NCBI GenBank assembly: GCA_013350335.1
Contig: CM023534.1
Location: 14,292,302-14,356,301, forward strand
DNA from: Chimonanthus salicifolius
Taxonomy: Eukaryota; Streptophyta; Magnoliopsida; Laurales; Calycanthaceae
DNA: 64,000 nt
Reading direction: 5' to 3'
The notes beneath the pieces were generated by a model, which was given only the letters and a program-made list of their open reading frames with translations, ran no database searches and had not been told where the DNA came from. Below, piece by piece: positions 1 to 8,980 of the stretch; position 1 is the first letter of the stretch, and the number at the start of each line of letters is the position of its first letter. Made by a program: the position numbers and the translations under genes.

Positions 1-38
<38 letters not shown>
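1..38. repeat. (GA)19 microsatellite
   Basis: The window opens with an uninterrupted GA dinucleotide run of 38 bases, probably continuing to the left. It lies inside intron 3 of the minus-strand APC10 gene, so it would be transcribed as a CT tract. Confidence 0.95.
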
Positions 39-41
<3 letters not shown>

Positions 42-616
42 CTTGCTGCAAGAGGAGTGTGAAACAAGAGGAATATTTTGGGTGGGTATCTATTGACTCT
101 TTCCAGAAAATAGAAATGTTCTTTTTCATCCACAAAATTTGAACTCAGGTAAATCGAGTGACAGACTGCCAATTGTATAGCTGGATTCTCATGGAGGATT
201 AAGAATTCCAAGTTCCCAAAATGCACAGGGTACTTTAGGATGACATGTTTGAGAATTTCTAATCTTCAGTGATTTTGTAATCATAAATTATACTGCACCA
301 AACTATAAAAATCAGATCATCATGAATTTTGGATTACGGATTACAAATCCAGGAATTTCTATCCACACAAACATGCCCCTAGAGGTAGTTACAGTATTAA
401 TTTAACATGGTTTCAATTTTTTTAGTACAGTTTGTTTCATAACTCAAAGGCTGACCCAATAGATGGGACATAAGGTTTCAATGATAATAAGAGTCCATAT
501 GTGCTCGAGATATCATGTAATGAATTGATCATTAAATGCCATAGTGTTTCGTGTGGAGTTTGCAAGAAATCAAGTTTGTAAAGTATCTGCACGTCATATT
601 TATAGAAACAAGCTAC
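39..616 (-). other. APC10 intron 3 (partial)
   Basis: No coding homology is visible. The stretch begins with the GTAGCT donor at the end of APC10 exon 3 (complement of 611-616) and has no acceptor leading into the next expected APC10 block, so the following exons must lie left of the window. Reading frames running through here are intron read-through. Confidence 0.7.
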
Positions 617-1350
617 CTTCAAGTTGTGGAAACCATCCCCAGCCCGCACAGAAATCTTGCTTGGCGTGTAGCTTTCATCATGCTTGAAATCCACATAGAG
701 TACAACTAGCTGGATTTAGGTTTCAAGTTATGAGCAATTAATTACTGAACCAATATAACTTTGAAGCAGACAATTTCAATCGATTGACAATTACATACTT
801 GCAACTTGACTTTTCTTTGAAACTGGATATTAACTAGATGAGGTTGGGCACCATCTGATCTGAAATAAGAAGAAAGATATTGATGAGTTGATAATGACGA
901 TGATGATTATGATAACAACAAAAAACTCAATGCCAATACCTCCTAGACATGTTCCAAATAAAGTAAAATAGTTTAGTTTTCTCATCATCATCATTAGCCA
1001 GTATCCTACCTATCTGGGGTCGGCTTTCAGTTTAGTTTTCTATATAACTAAAAAGAGGTAGTTTTTTTCTGCAATGAACACTTAAAACAGAACAATTGAA
1101 ACAGAAAGAAAAAGGGAGCCCACAAAGTAGAGGATAAGAAAAGACATTATGAAACAGTGGCATGTAATAGTGCTTACTGCCAATAGGTATCAAGGTTGTC
1201 ATCCCGGAGGGATTGAACACCATTGCCAGGCTTGCAAGAGCTGACACTCCAAGCAGCTTTCTTTGCCATCTCCCTCAGGCCCCCATCCACCACCAAATCT
1301 ACATTCCCTACCAGTTTTCCTTCCTCCTCCCCATCTGATTCTGTTGCCAT
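617..1350 (-). CDS. APC10: Anaphase-promoting complex subunit 10 (5' part, three exons)
   Basis: APC10 (DOC1) is the DOC-domain subunit of the nuclear APC/C ubiquitin ligase; with co-activators it helps capture D-box substrates and makes ubiquitination processive. Three minus-strand exons are seen: 1178-1350 (ATG at 1350-1348), 799-859 and 617-709, joined by introns with GT donors and AG acceptors and with phases that fit. The translation begins [15 protein letters not shown], continues through the family-typical [15 protein letters not shown] and DDNLDTYWQ, then exon 2 [14 protein letters not shown] and exon 3 [20 protein letters not shown]. These are the front of the DOC beta-jelly-roll domain and align with the plant APC10 family without gaps (family knowledge). 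About 109 residues are present of the roughly 190 usual; the C-terminal half lies beyond the left edge. No stops or frameshifts are seen, so the gene appears intact as far as visible. Confidence 0.93.
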
Positions 1351-1469
1351 TCCTCCCTTCTTTTCTGCAAATTGAGAGAGCTGTTGAAAATGCTACACTT
1401 GTTTACTAAAAACAAAAGACATTCTATGCCATGCAAAGGCAAGGAAATGGGATATAGGAGGATAGGACT

Positions 1470-2361
1470 CAGGGCCGTCTTGACCATTAGTCAAGAAAGG
1501 CGGTCGCCTTAGGCCCCCGGATGAATGAAGGCCCCTCTCGCCGTGACGCACTGTGTATTTTTAAAATTTCTCAAATTGAATATTTGGACTAATTACGATA
1601 ACTTGATAAAAATACTTTAAGACTTTAAGTTCTTTTGGCACTCCTAGATGCTTAAAACACAGTCTTTTACAAATAAGGGTAAACACAGTCTTTTACAAAT
1701 AAGGGTATCCCTCAGCTGTGTCGAAAACACACTTCCGAAAGTCCAAACAAAAACTGTAAAAACCTTTGAACTCCAAATTCAAAGCTGAACAAATATGTGA
1801 TATTTAAAATCTTAAATCTTTCAAATGATTGTTATCATTTACCAAAAATATGTGATCTTTTTCCAGCCCAAATCCCGTCCCTTCTTCAAAACAAAAAAAA
1901 ATCCAGTTAAACAATCATTTAAAAGATCTAAGTTTTCAAATTTCATATATTTGTTTAGTTTTGAATTTGGAGTTCAACAGGTTTCACGGTTAGTCGTTTG
2001 GACTTTCAGAAGTTTATTTTCGGCACAGCCGAAGAATACCCTTTTATTTGTAATATACTGTGTTTTAAATATTTGGGAGTGTCAAAAGACCTTAAAGTCT
2101 TAAAGTGTTTTTATCAGGTTATCGTAATTAGTCCGGATATTCAATTTGAGAAATTTTAGAAATACATAGTGCTTAAAAAATAATTTTAAAATTTTAAAGG
2201 TGATTTTATTATTCAAAACTATAGGAATTATATAGGTTTTTTTTAACTAATGCACTATGCATATGTAGACCGTCCGGACGAATGGAATTTATGCATGAAC
2301 TCCAAGAAGACCCCATTTAAATTTTTTGTCTTAGGCCTCAACTTGCTTCTGGACGGCCCTG
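1470..2361. mobile_element. hAT-type non-autonomous element (CAGGGCCG family) carrying a foldback insert
   Basis: The element starts CAGGGCCGTC and ends GACGGCCCTG (10-bp perfect terminal inverted repeat). It is flanked by a perfect 8-bp target duplication ATAGGACT at 1462-1469 and 2362-2369; an 8-bp duplication plus CAGGG ends is the hAT signature. It is 892 bp long with no transposase. Most of the interior is a separate long inverted repeat (see 1534-2200). A short 'GCCTTAGGCCCC' block near each end matches the other CAGGGCCGG copies at 19030, 28175 and 54517. Confidence 0.85.
1534..2200. repeat. Foldback palindrome inside the hAT element
   Basis: The left arm (about 1534-1700, with CACTGTGTATTT, GGACTAATTACGATAAC and ACTTTAAGACTTTAAG) is repeated inverted on the right (about 2005-2200, ending AAATACATAGTGC). 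A loop of about 300 bp with further short inverted matches lies between. The left arm contains a tandemly doubled 'AACACAGTCTTTTACAAATAAGGGT' segment. The same sequence makes up the four palindromic units at 20799-22110, so it is a dispersed family. Confidence 0.8.
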
Positions 2362-2369
2362 ATAGGACT

Positions 2370-3377
2370 GTAACTATTGAGCATGTGCAATACTACATGC
2401 CCATGATAATGCAGCCATGAACTCCGAATCATAGTTAAAAAAACTTGAAACTCAGAATCATAGTTAAAAAAATTTGAAACTCAGAATCATAGTTAAAAAA
2501 CTTGAAACTCAGACTCAACTAAAATCCTACCAAATCAAGTAACGAACTAGTGGAGTCTTACATGAGCGTCAAGTGTCACTCCCATTAAAGGGAATTTTAA
2601 AAGGCAGGAATTAGACCTGAATTCTTAAATAGAGCTGAATGTTGAGCAAGAAAGAACAATAAGCCCAGGTGCATGTGGCCCAGGTGCATTTGTTAAAGTG
2701 TTAAACGGATGTGGATTAATAGGAGAAAAATGAATGTATTCATTATAGTTTACGAATGTAAACAATGGCCAGAGACCATTCCTGTTAGAAGAACTGAGAC
2801 CTTGCTAGTTCAAGGTACAAGAAGAAAGCCAGAAAGGAAAAACCCAAATAGGTGGGGAAGGAAGCAATTAGAATAAACATGTTAGGTTCCAAAGTGACAA
2901 GACTTTGGCTCTAAACAACGACAAATGGAGAAGTCAACATGAACAGCTGATCCCACAAGAATGGTATGAGCTTCAGTATTGGTGGCAAAGGTGGTATAGC
3001 ATCTCTATTTTTCATATTTAAGGCTAATAACGGCATCTTGATGACTTGAAGAAATCCTTTCAGCAGGCAACATGATGAACAATGATTACTCAAAAAAAAA
3101 AAAATATGCTGAACAGGAACATTAAAGCAACAAATCCACCACATTGATTCCGCTCCCTGGCCTCGAAAATGATAAAGACAAACAAAAGCAAAATACAATT
3201 GCACAGATTGCACAAAAGTACAAAACCTGCACACTGAACATACTTCTGATACCAGCATACTTCATCGATCTAAATGAAAACAAATGTTCTAAATTGACAC
3301 TATGAATATAAGGTATCACATTTACTGCATTGATCAAAGCCCATGAAATAATGTTAACCAATACCCTTATGTGGAGC
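2370..3377. other. Intergenic stretch without recognisable genes
   Basis: Apart from the short tandem repeat at 2419-2518, I see no conserved protein, RNA or element ends here. Minus-strand reading frames of 79-115 codons between 2911 and 3361 have no motif I recognise and look fortuitous. Confidence 0.5.
2419..2518. repeat. Tandem repeat, 28-29 bp unit, about 3.4 copies
   Basis: Successive units read GAAACTCAGAATCATAGTTA followed by an A-run and CTT or TTT. They are nearly identical; the first differs at two or three positions and the last is partial. There is no spacer diversity, so this is a simple minisatellite. Confidence 0.85.
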
Positions 3378-3382
3378 CTGGG

Positions 3383-4770
3383 TGATGCAGCACACGTGTG
3401 GGCCCCAAGGCCTCAACGGGTGAACCTCTCTCATCACCAACGAAGGAAACTTTCCTTTCCCCAGTTGAAGTGCCTTTGCCAATATTGCCAAGCACTCCAA
3501 CAGTTCCGTCGGGAATCCAGCCCATTTTAAGAGTTTATTTTGTATTTTCTTTCTTATCTTGTTTATTTTCCTTTTTATTTCAGTTTCCACTTTCGCTTAG
3601 GATTTACAGTTTATATAAAAAATCCTCTCTAGCATTGTAATAGACAGATTAATGAGTATGAATATTTGATTTGGGTTTTACCTTGATTTGGATTTTACCC
3701 TGTTTTCTTCTTCCCGGTGGATTCCGGCTTCTCTTCTTCTCCGTCCGACGGTGATCGACGGAATTTTCTTTACCTCTGTAGGTTCTCTGCTTCAACGGAG
3801 TTTGAAAGTGTTTCCCTGGAGTTATCTTCTTCCTCTCCGTCTGTCTGCAAGCAGAAGGTTGGGACACGCTCAGGCCGACGGACGTCGGGCACAGCCAGTT
3901 TATTGCTTGCTACCCCTGTTGTCCTGTCTCTTCTTCTACCCTTCTTCTCTTCTCTTCTCTTCATTCAACCTATCACTTCCAACCAGCCGAACCCACTACT
4001 CATATCTCTGTCCGTTCGCCCTTACCTATCTGCTCCCATTCCAGCTTTCGTTTCACCCTGTTTGCCTTCGTCCCTTTTACACATCTCCAGCAACCCTCGT
4101 TGCCCCGTTACTTTCATCCACCCACTTATTTCCATTAAAAACCATATCGTCCCATCCCACTTTGCTTATTACCTTAAAACCCTTTTACTTTCACTTATCC
4201 TTTAAAACAACCCACATTAGACCCCTTTGACCGTACATTATTGGTTGTCCCGTTACATCCATATTCTTTTATTTAATCCATTTTTTTTTTTAGCGATAAC
4301 AATAAAATTTCATTAAAAAAAATTAGAAAGAGAGAAAACAAACTAAGAGGCCTAAAAACATTAGACCAAGAAAGAAAAAGGAAACAAACAAGAAAAGAGC
4401 AAAAAAGATAACAAAAGAAATCAAATAAAGAAAATGACTTCCATAATATTGTCAACACTCAATTTGGCAAAAAAATCCCCTACGCCAGTTAGACCAATGT
4501 CCGACTTTGGAAAATGAAACTTTTAATCCTATAATCATAGCCCTAACCTCCCTAACTACCTTGGCCAATCTCCATAATGGACACCTTATCCCCATTGTCC
4601 ATTTGAGTGCATTTGTTGAATCTCCTTCAATGATTAAATTTCCTTGCCTATGGTTTTATTTAATCCATTAAAACCTCATTTAATACATTTATTTTCCACT
4701 TCATTCCATAGAACCCATTAATCTCATTAGATTCATTAATCCTTTCAACCCAATCTTACCCGCTGCATCA
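3383..4770. mobile_element. Solo LTR (about 1.0 kb) with a nested LINE
   Basis: The sequence starts TGATGCAGC and ends GCTGCATCA (9-bp perfect inverted ends with TG...CA termini). It is flanked by a perfect 5-bp duplication CTGGG at 3378-3382 and 4771-4775, the signature of an LTR retrotransposon reduced to one LTR. Length is 1388 bp, or about 1001 bp after removing the nested LINE and its duplicated target. A TATA-like TTTATATAAAAAA near 3610-3622 and a pyrimidine-rich downstream part fit a U3-R-U5 layout. No internal retroelement protein is attached, so superfamily cannot be told. A long plus-strand open frame around 3688-4230 is U5/untranslated sequence, not a gene. Confidence 0.82.
4283..4653 (-). 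mobile_element. 5'-truncated L1-type LINE (RNase H end, 3' UTR, poly-A)
   Basis: On the minus strand about 200 bp encode the C-terminal part of a plant LINE RNase H domain: an LIIEGDSTNALKW segment followed downstream by a VGDFFAKLSVDN-like segment in another frame, so a frameshift separates them. A 3' UTR and an A-tail follow (seen as poly-T from 4281). A 16-bp perfect target duplication, TTTTATTTAATCCATT, lies at 4267-4282 and 4654-4669, as expected for target-primed reverse transcription. The rest of ORF2 (endonuclease, reverse transcriptase) is absent by 5' truncation. It sits within the solo LTR, so it inserted later. Confidence 0.88.
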
Positions 4771-4775
4771 CTGGG

Positions 4776-5453
4776 TAATTGATTCTCTAATGCTATGCTA
4801 TTTCTTTTTTATCCTGAATTGATAGTGATAATTTTATTAGAAGGGTATAAGAACTGCACAACGCAAATGGTACAGAGAGATATAAATGCCATAGAGCGAG
4901 TGAGAGAGAGAAGGAATTACAAACACCCAAAAGCCATCAACCACTGCCAATGCATTCATTGGTTACAAGTGACTACCCAAGATATATTCATGGTTTAGCC
5001 AGCCAGGCACTCAACGGGGGCTGAAGAGTCTGACCCAACCCTTTTGATATCAAAGGAGGTCCCCCTAAATGAAGCCCTACATGGAGTAATTGATGGATCG
5101 AAGAAAGATTGAGGTTTTTCCTCTATTGGTATTGACCACTCACAAATTACTAGTCAAACTACACTAAGACCACTACTGAGTAATTGGTTGGGATTTTTAG
5201 TATGCCTCCATCCATGATTCCCAAATGCTAAGTTAGGCCTTCACTCTGAAGAGTATTCTTTGTTGGTATTAAAGATTTCTGGTTATTTGCTCCTAAATCA
5301 GTAAAGAATTGTCTCGACTTCAAATGTGAAAGGGAAAATTGGAGAAAAAAACTTTTTTTTCTCAAATGACAATATAAAAGAATCATAACCAAGTTGGAGT
5401 ATAAACTCTTAAAGACGAGTTAATGATTTGAGTGATAAAAGATCAGCTAATGA
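4776..5453. other. Intergenic stretch, nothing recognised
   Basis: AT-rich sequence between the solo LTR and the next MITE. I find no conserved reading frame, RNA gene or paired repeat ends. Confidence 0.5.
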
Positions 5454-5466
5454 CATGGGAGCAATG

Positions 5467-6185
5467 TGTTAACGCTTACAGCGTGATAAACAAAAAATCA
5501 AACGGAAATCAAGCACAATCCAACACAAGCAAATTAACGTGGTTTGGCCCCACCCAGCCTACGTCCACAGAGCGTGAAAAATATTTTATTAAGAGAGAAA
5601 ATAAAAGAGATACAAATACAAGAGCAAACCAACCCGGTGACCTCTCGGAGTCTCCAGTGCAACCAAGGTTGCACACAATAGGTTGTTGCTAATCTGTTTT
5701 TCTTGCTGGCAACAATGTATGTGACACATACACAAGCAGCACTCTATGCTCGTTGTTCCACACGTTGTCACTATGCTACCTTTGCATTCTTTGCCCCACC
5801 TAACACAAACTGTAGATCTGTCCCTGTTCGTAGACTGCAGTGTGCTTCTCCCTTTCAGAAATAAACCCTCTTCTGTGTTTTACAGCAAACAGCGTCAAGC
5901 CCCTTTTATAGCCTCATGTTGCAGTCGGTCCCCTTACCTTAAGAAAGCAACTTCCATGTATTCTAATACCCTCAATAGAAGATGCCGTGTCTTCCAGCCA
6001 ACCCAGCCGATCTCCTAATTAGGAGTTGCCTAGTTTCCTATACAGTCGGACCTTATCCAAGTTTAGAAGTTTCCCCAACTGATAAGGAGTCCTAGTTTAC
6101 TAGGAATCCCTTTTCAACTAAGCAATTGCCGAGATTAGCATAAGGCTCTCATTGAACCCGATTAAATTCGAGCCATCTTCCAACA
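5467..6185 (-). repeat. 3' LTR of Copia element 1
   Basis: 719 bp, TG...CA ended. Compared with the partner LTR it has extra segments (about 5680-5725 and 5884-6020); the partner seems to have lost these by deletion, or this copy gained them. Confidence 0.88.
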
Positions 6186-6652
6186 AGCTCCACCTTGGCG
6201 AGAATTCACCAACCTCTAGAGACAAACTGAGATAACTCTTGACCTCCAATGCACCTGCAACTATGCATCTTTGTGCACACTAGCCGCTCCCGACTAAGCT
6301 CCACCTGCAACTCCAGCCCATCTGCATCTCTGTGTGAGATGCGAGCACCCCCCACTCTCTGGGGGTGCTCCACCTGTCTTCTTTAATTAGAAGAATTGCC
6401 CAAGCCTAAGCCTCGCTTGAACTTGATGCCCGTCACCGGATTTGTTGGACCCGCAACCTGACTGTGTCGGACCCACTGCGTCTATGTGATTTTTCGTCCC
6501 CTTTCACTTTTCCATCTCTGCTAGCACCATGGAACTCGGACGAATCATCACAACCTGCAAAAGAAACTTTATTTTTAAAGTCATACATGTCACCTGACTT
6601 CTTGTTTCTTCTCCTCCTTCCTGCGGTCCGACTAGTAGGATCCCTTTGCCGG

Positions 6653-7353
6653 TCAATTACTGTACTTCCCTCCTAGTGTGTACAGATTATTTTCCTTCTT
6701 CCCTTTCATGACGATCATGGCTCCTTTAGTAGCTCTAAGAGCCCTATCCTTCTCCTTGAAGGTAAACCCATCAGTGTCTAGTGTCCCCAAAGAAATCAAA
6801 TTTTTCTTTAACTCAGGAACATGCAGTACATTCTCCAACTTTCTTACCATACCATCGAACATCCTGATTTTGACTGTCCTAACACCAATGGTTTTGCAAC
6901 TCACACCATTGCCCACATAGACAGGTCCCTCATCACAGGGTTTGTATGTGTCAAACAACTCTTTGCAGTGGACACATATGGTAAGAACACCCAGAATCTA
7001 GAATCCACTGATCAGTTGGATTATTCATACATGTGGTGACTGTGCACACGACAACACCTACAGCATCGTCTGTGTCACTTTGTACGGCATTTGATTGATC
7101 TGAACTTTGCGATCTGATTTCCAGATCACAGCTTCTTTTTGTTGCAGTCCATCATCTTATGCCCCTCTTTCTCACAGTAGAAACATATAAGCTTTCGTCC
7201 ACCTCTCCATCTGGATTTTGATCTTGACCCTCTGAACTTGTCACGGTCTTGAGGTTTTTTGCTTATTGTTTCTCCCTCTGTTCTCTGTATAAAGAGCCTG
7301 TGTCTGAGACTGTGTCTGAGAAGAACCCACCGAAGACTTTCTTCTTGTCTCAT
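6653..7353 (-). pseudogene. Copia zinc knuckle, protease and pre-integrase remnant
   Basis: Three motifs lie in order on the minus strand. A CX2CX4HX4C nucleocapsid knuckle (CFYCEKEGHKMMDC) falls at 7126-7186. The aspartic protease active-site segment WILDSGCSYHMC lies near 6975-7010, followed by a stop in that frame. A gag-pre-integrase region (6653-6958, with VLHVPELKKNLISLGTLD) is in a shifted frame. The frame shifts and the abrupt end before integrase show inactivation. Confidence 0.85.
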
Positions 7354-7508
7354 CGTTCAGCAAACTGCTTGTTACAGACGTCATAAGTGACAATACCCTT
7401 TGGCGCTGAATTACTGAAGTGACACCACCAAGGTCTCCCAACTCTCAAGTAGAGAACTGAGAAGTAGTATGGCCTGCAACTCACCATCAATAATCCCTCC
7501 AATTTATT

Positions 7509-7781
7509 TCAGAGATATTGCGCCGTCGTTTCAGTGGACACCAGATGAAACACACTGTCATCCAACCACTGTCGAATAAAACCTAGGCACCTCTGATCAA
7601 AATCGTTCCATTCATCATCAGACATCTCGACCTTCAGTTTTGTCTTCCCCTTGTCATCAGAAGACTCCACCGCTTGCACCTTTAGTCTGCCTGCGATCGG
7701 TTTGTAGAGATCTCTACAATACAAAAGATCTTCGATCCTTGCCTTCCACAATAAGTAATTTGCTCCATTGAGATTAATCAT
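7509..7781 (-). pseudogene. Copia gag fragment
   Basis: A 90-codon open frame starts MINLNGANYLLWKARIEDLL, the N-terminal motif of plant Copia gag (LNGxNYxxWK). It continues with a W-rich IRQWLDDSVFHLV segment of the UBN2-type gag domain. Following sequence to about 7360 is out of frame, so the protein is broken. Gag would form the cytoplasmic virus-like particle. Confidence 0.8.
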
Positions 7782-7879
7782 TTGGGCGGTGTTGATTTAC
7801 ATCACCTCTGACAACCCTGAAGCCTCCCTGTGTGCTTGTGATCCTTTCACCCACGAGTCTCTGGTCTCCAACCAAAGCT

Positions 7880-7891
7880 ACTGATACCACT
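7880..7891 (-). other. Primer-binding site of Copia element 1
   Basis: On the minus strand the sequence just inside the LTR reads A then GTGGTATCAGTAGC. It matches the TGGTATCAGAGC complement of the initiator-Met tRNA 3' end used by most plant Copia elements, with a mismatch after TATCAG. Confidence 0.75.
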
Positions 7892-8443
7892 TGTTAGTGC
7901 TTACAGCGTGATAAACAAGAAATCGAACGGAAATCAAGCACAATCCAACACAAGCAAATTAACGTGGTTCGGCCCCTACCCAGCCTAAGTCCACGGAGCG
8001 TGAAAGATATTTTATTAAGAGAGAAAATAAAAGAGATATAAATACAAGAGTTATCCTTTGATTGAGCAAACCAACCCGGCGACCTCTCGGAGTCTCCAGC
8101 TCACCCAAGGTTGCACACATACACAAGCAACACTCTCTGCTCGTTGTTCCACACGCTGTCACTATGCTGCCTTTGCACTCTTTGTCCCACCTAACACAAA
8201 CTGTAGATTTGTCCCTGTTCGTAGACTGCAGTGTGCTTCTCCCTTTCAGAAATAAACCTTCTTCTGTGTTTTATAGCCTCATATTGCCTAGTTTCCTATA
8301 CAGTCGGACCTTATCCAAATTTAGAAGTTTCCCAAACTGGTAAGGAGTCCTAGTTTAGTAGGAATCCCTTTTCAACTAAGTAGTTGCCGAGATTAGCATA
8401 AGTATCTCATTGAACCCGATTAAATTCGAGCCATCTTCCAACA
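7892..8443 (-). repeat. 5' LTR of Copia element 1
   Basis: 552 bp, matching 5467-6185 except for two missing internal blocks. It is bordered internally by the primer-binding site and externally by the CAATG duplication. Confidence 0.88.
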
Positions 8444-8980
8444 CAATGTTATTAGAACCAGACTAAACCGCCGGTTGCAATGTTATCAGAACTTGACCTA
8501 ACCGCCGATTCGACCGAAACCTCGGTGGCTGCAGTTCGGTCCTTGTCAAAAACCGGTTCTGGGTCAAAACCTCATAAAACCGGTCAAAACTACGGTTTTA
8601 TGCGGTTTTGACACAGAAACCGCGAACCTCGAACCGCAGTTCACAAATTTGAAGATTTTTTTTTAAAAAAAAATTCCCCTTCAAAATATAAAAAATTAAT
8701 ATTAAAAAATATGTATATTTGAAATATAAATGTTTATTACTATTTCTATCCCATATATTTCACTGTTTTGGTATATTACTCAGAGTTTGAATGTTATTTT
8801 TAATACTTATATTAATGTTATTGATAAAATGTGTCTTACTTAATGTTATATATAATATTTATATTATATTACTACTTGACTGGCTTTTACCGGCTTTAAC
8901 CGCGGCTGAACTCGGTTGAACCCAAAATGCTTCGAAGACGGTTCGTTAGACGGTCCGGTTCTGATAACATTGCATGGAGG

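Larger units (their letters stand above)
5467..8443 (-). mobile_element. Ty1/Copia element, deletion derivative (gag and protease only)
   Basis: Two direct repeats of an LTR (5467-6185 and 7892-8443), beginning TGTTA and ending CAACA, flank a minus-strand interior. The 5-bp target duplication CAATG at 5462-5466 and 8444-8448 is perfect. Inside the right LTR, on the minus strand, is a primer-binding site resembling the tRNA-iMet 3' end (TGGTATCAG). Next to the left LTR is a polypurine-like AAGGTGGAGCTTG. The 1.7-kb interior encodes decayed gag, zinc knuckle and protease. Integrase, reverse transcriptase and RNase H are missing between about 6190 and 6650, so it depends on other elements in trans and is also frameshifted. 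Confidence 0.9.
5462..8972. mobile_element. MITE with CAATGTTATCAGAAC termini, split by a Copia element
   Basis: The right end reads GGTTCTGATAACATTG (to 8972). Its reverse complement matches CAATGTTATTAGAACC at 8444 and again CAATGTTATCAGAAC at 8478. The first five bases, CAATG, also occur at 5462-5466 as the target duplication of the Copia element, so the MITE's left tip is at 5462 and the remainder resumes at 8444. Outer flanks CATGGGAG (5454-5461) and CATGGAGG (8973-8980) agree at 6 of 8 positions, a likely decayed 8-bp duplication. The MITE body (8449-8940) is rich in ACCGG/CCGGT motifs around an AT-rich core, with no coding capacity. Confidence 0.65.

Noticed and set aside
2419..2518. 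A CRISPR-like array
   Set aside because: The units are contiguous with no unique spacers; a minisatellite in a plant nuclear genome.
2911..3361. Two overlapping minus-strand frames of 79 and 115 codons as a host gene
   Set aside because: No motif, cysteine/phenylalanine-rich biased composition, no plausible splice-linked homologous exons found.
3688..4230. A 180-codon plus-strand open frame
   Set aside because: It lies in the pyrimidine-rich part of a solo LTR; composition (S/L/P-rich) reflects CT bias and no protein family is recognised. The overlapping frame at 3717-4205 is equally long.
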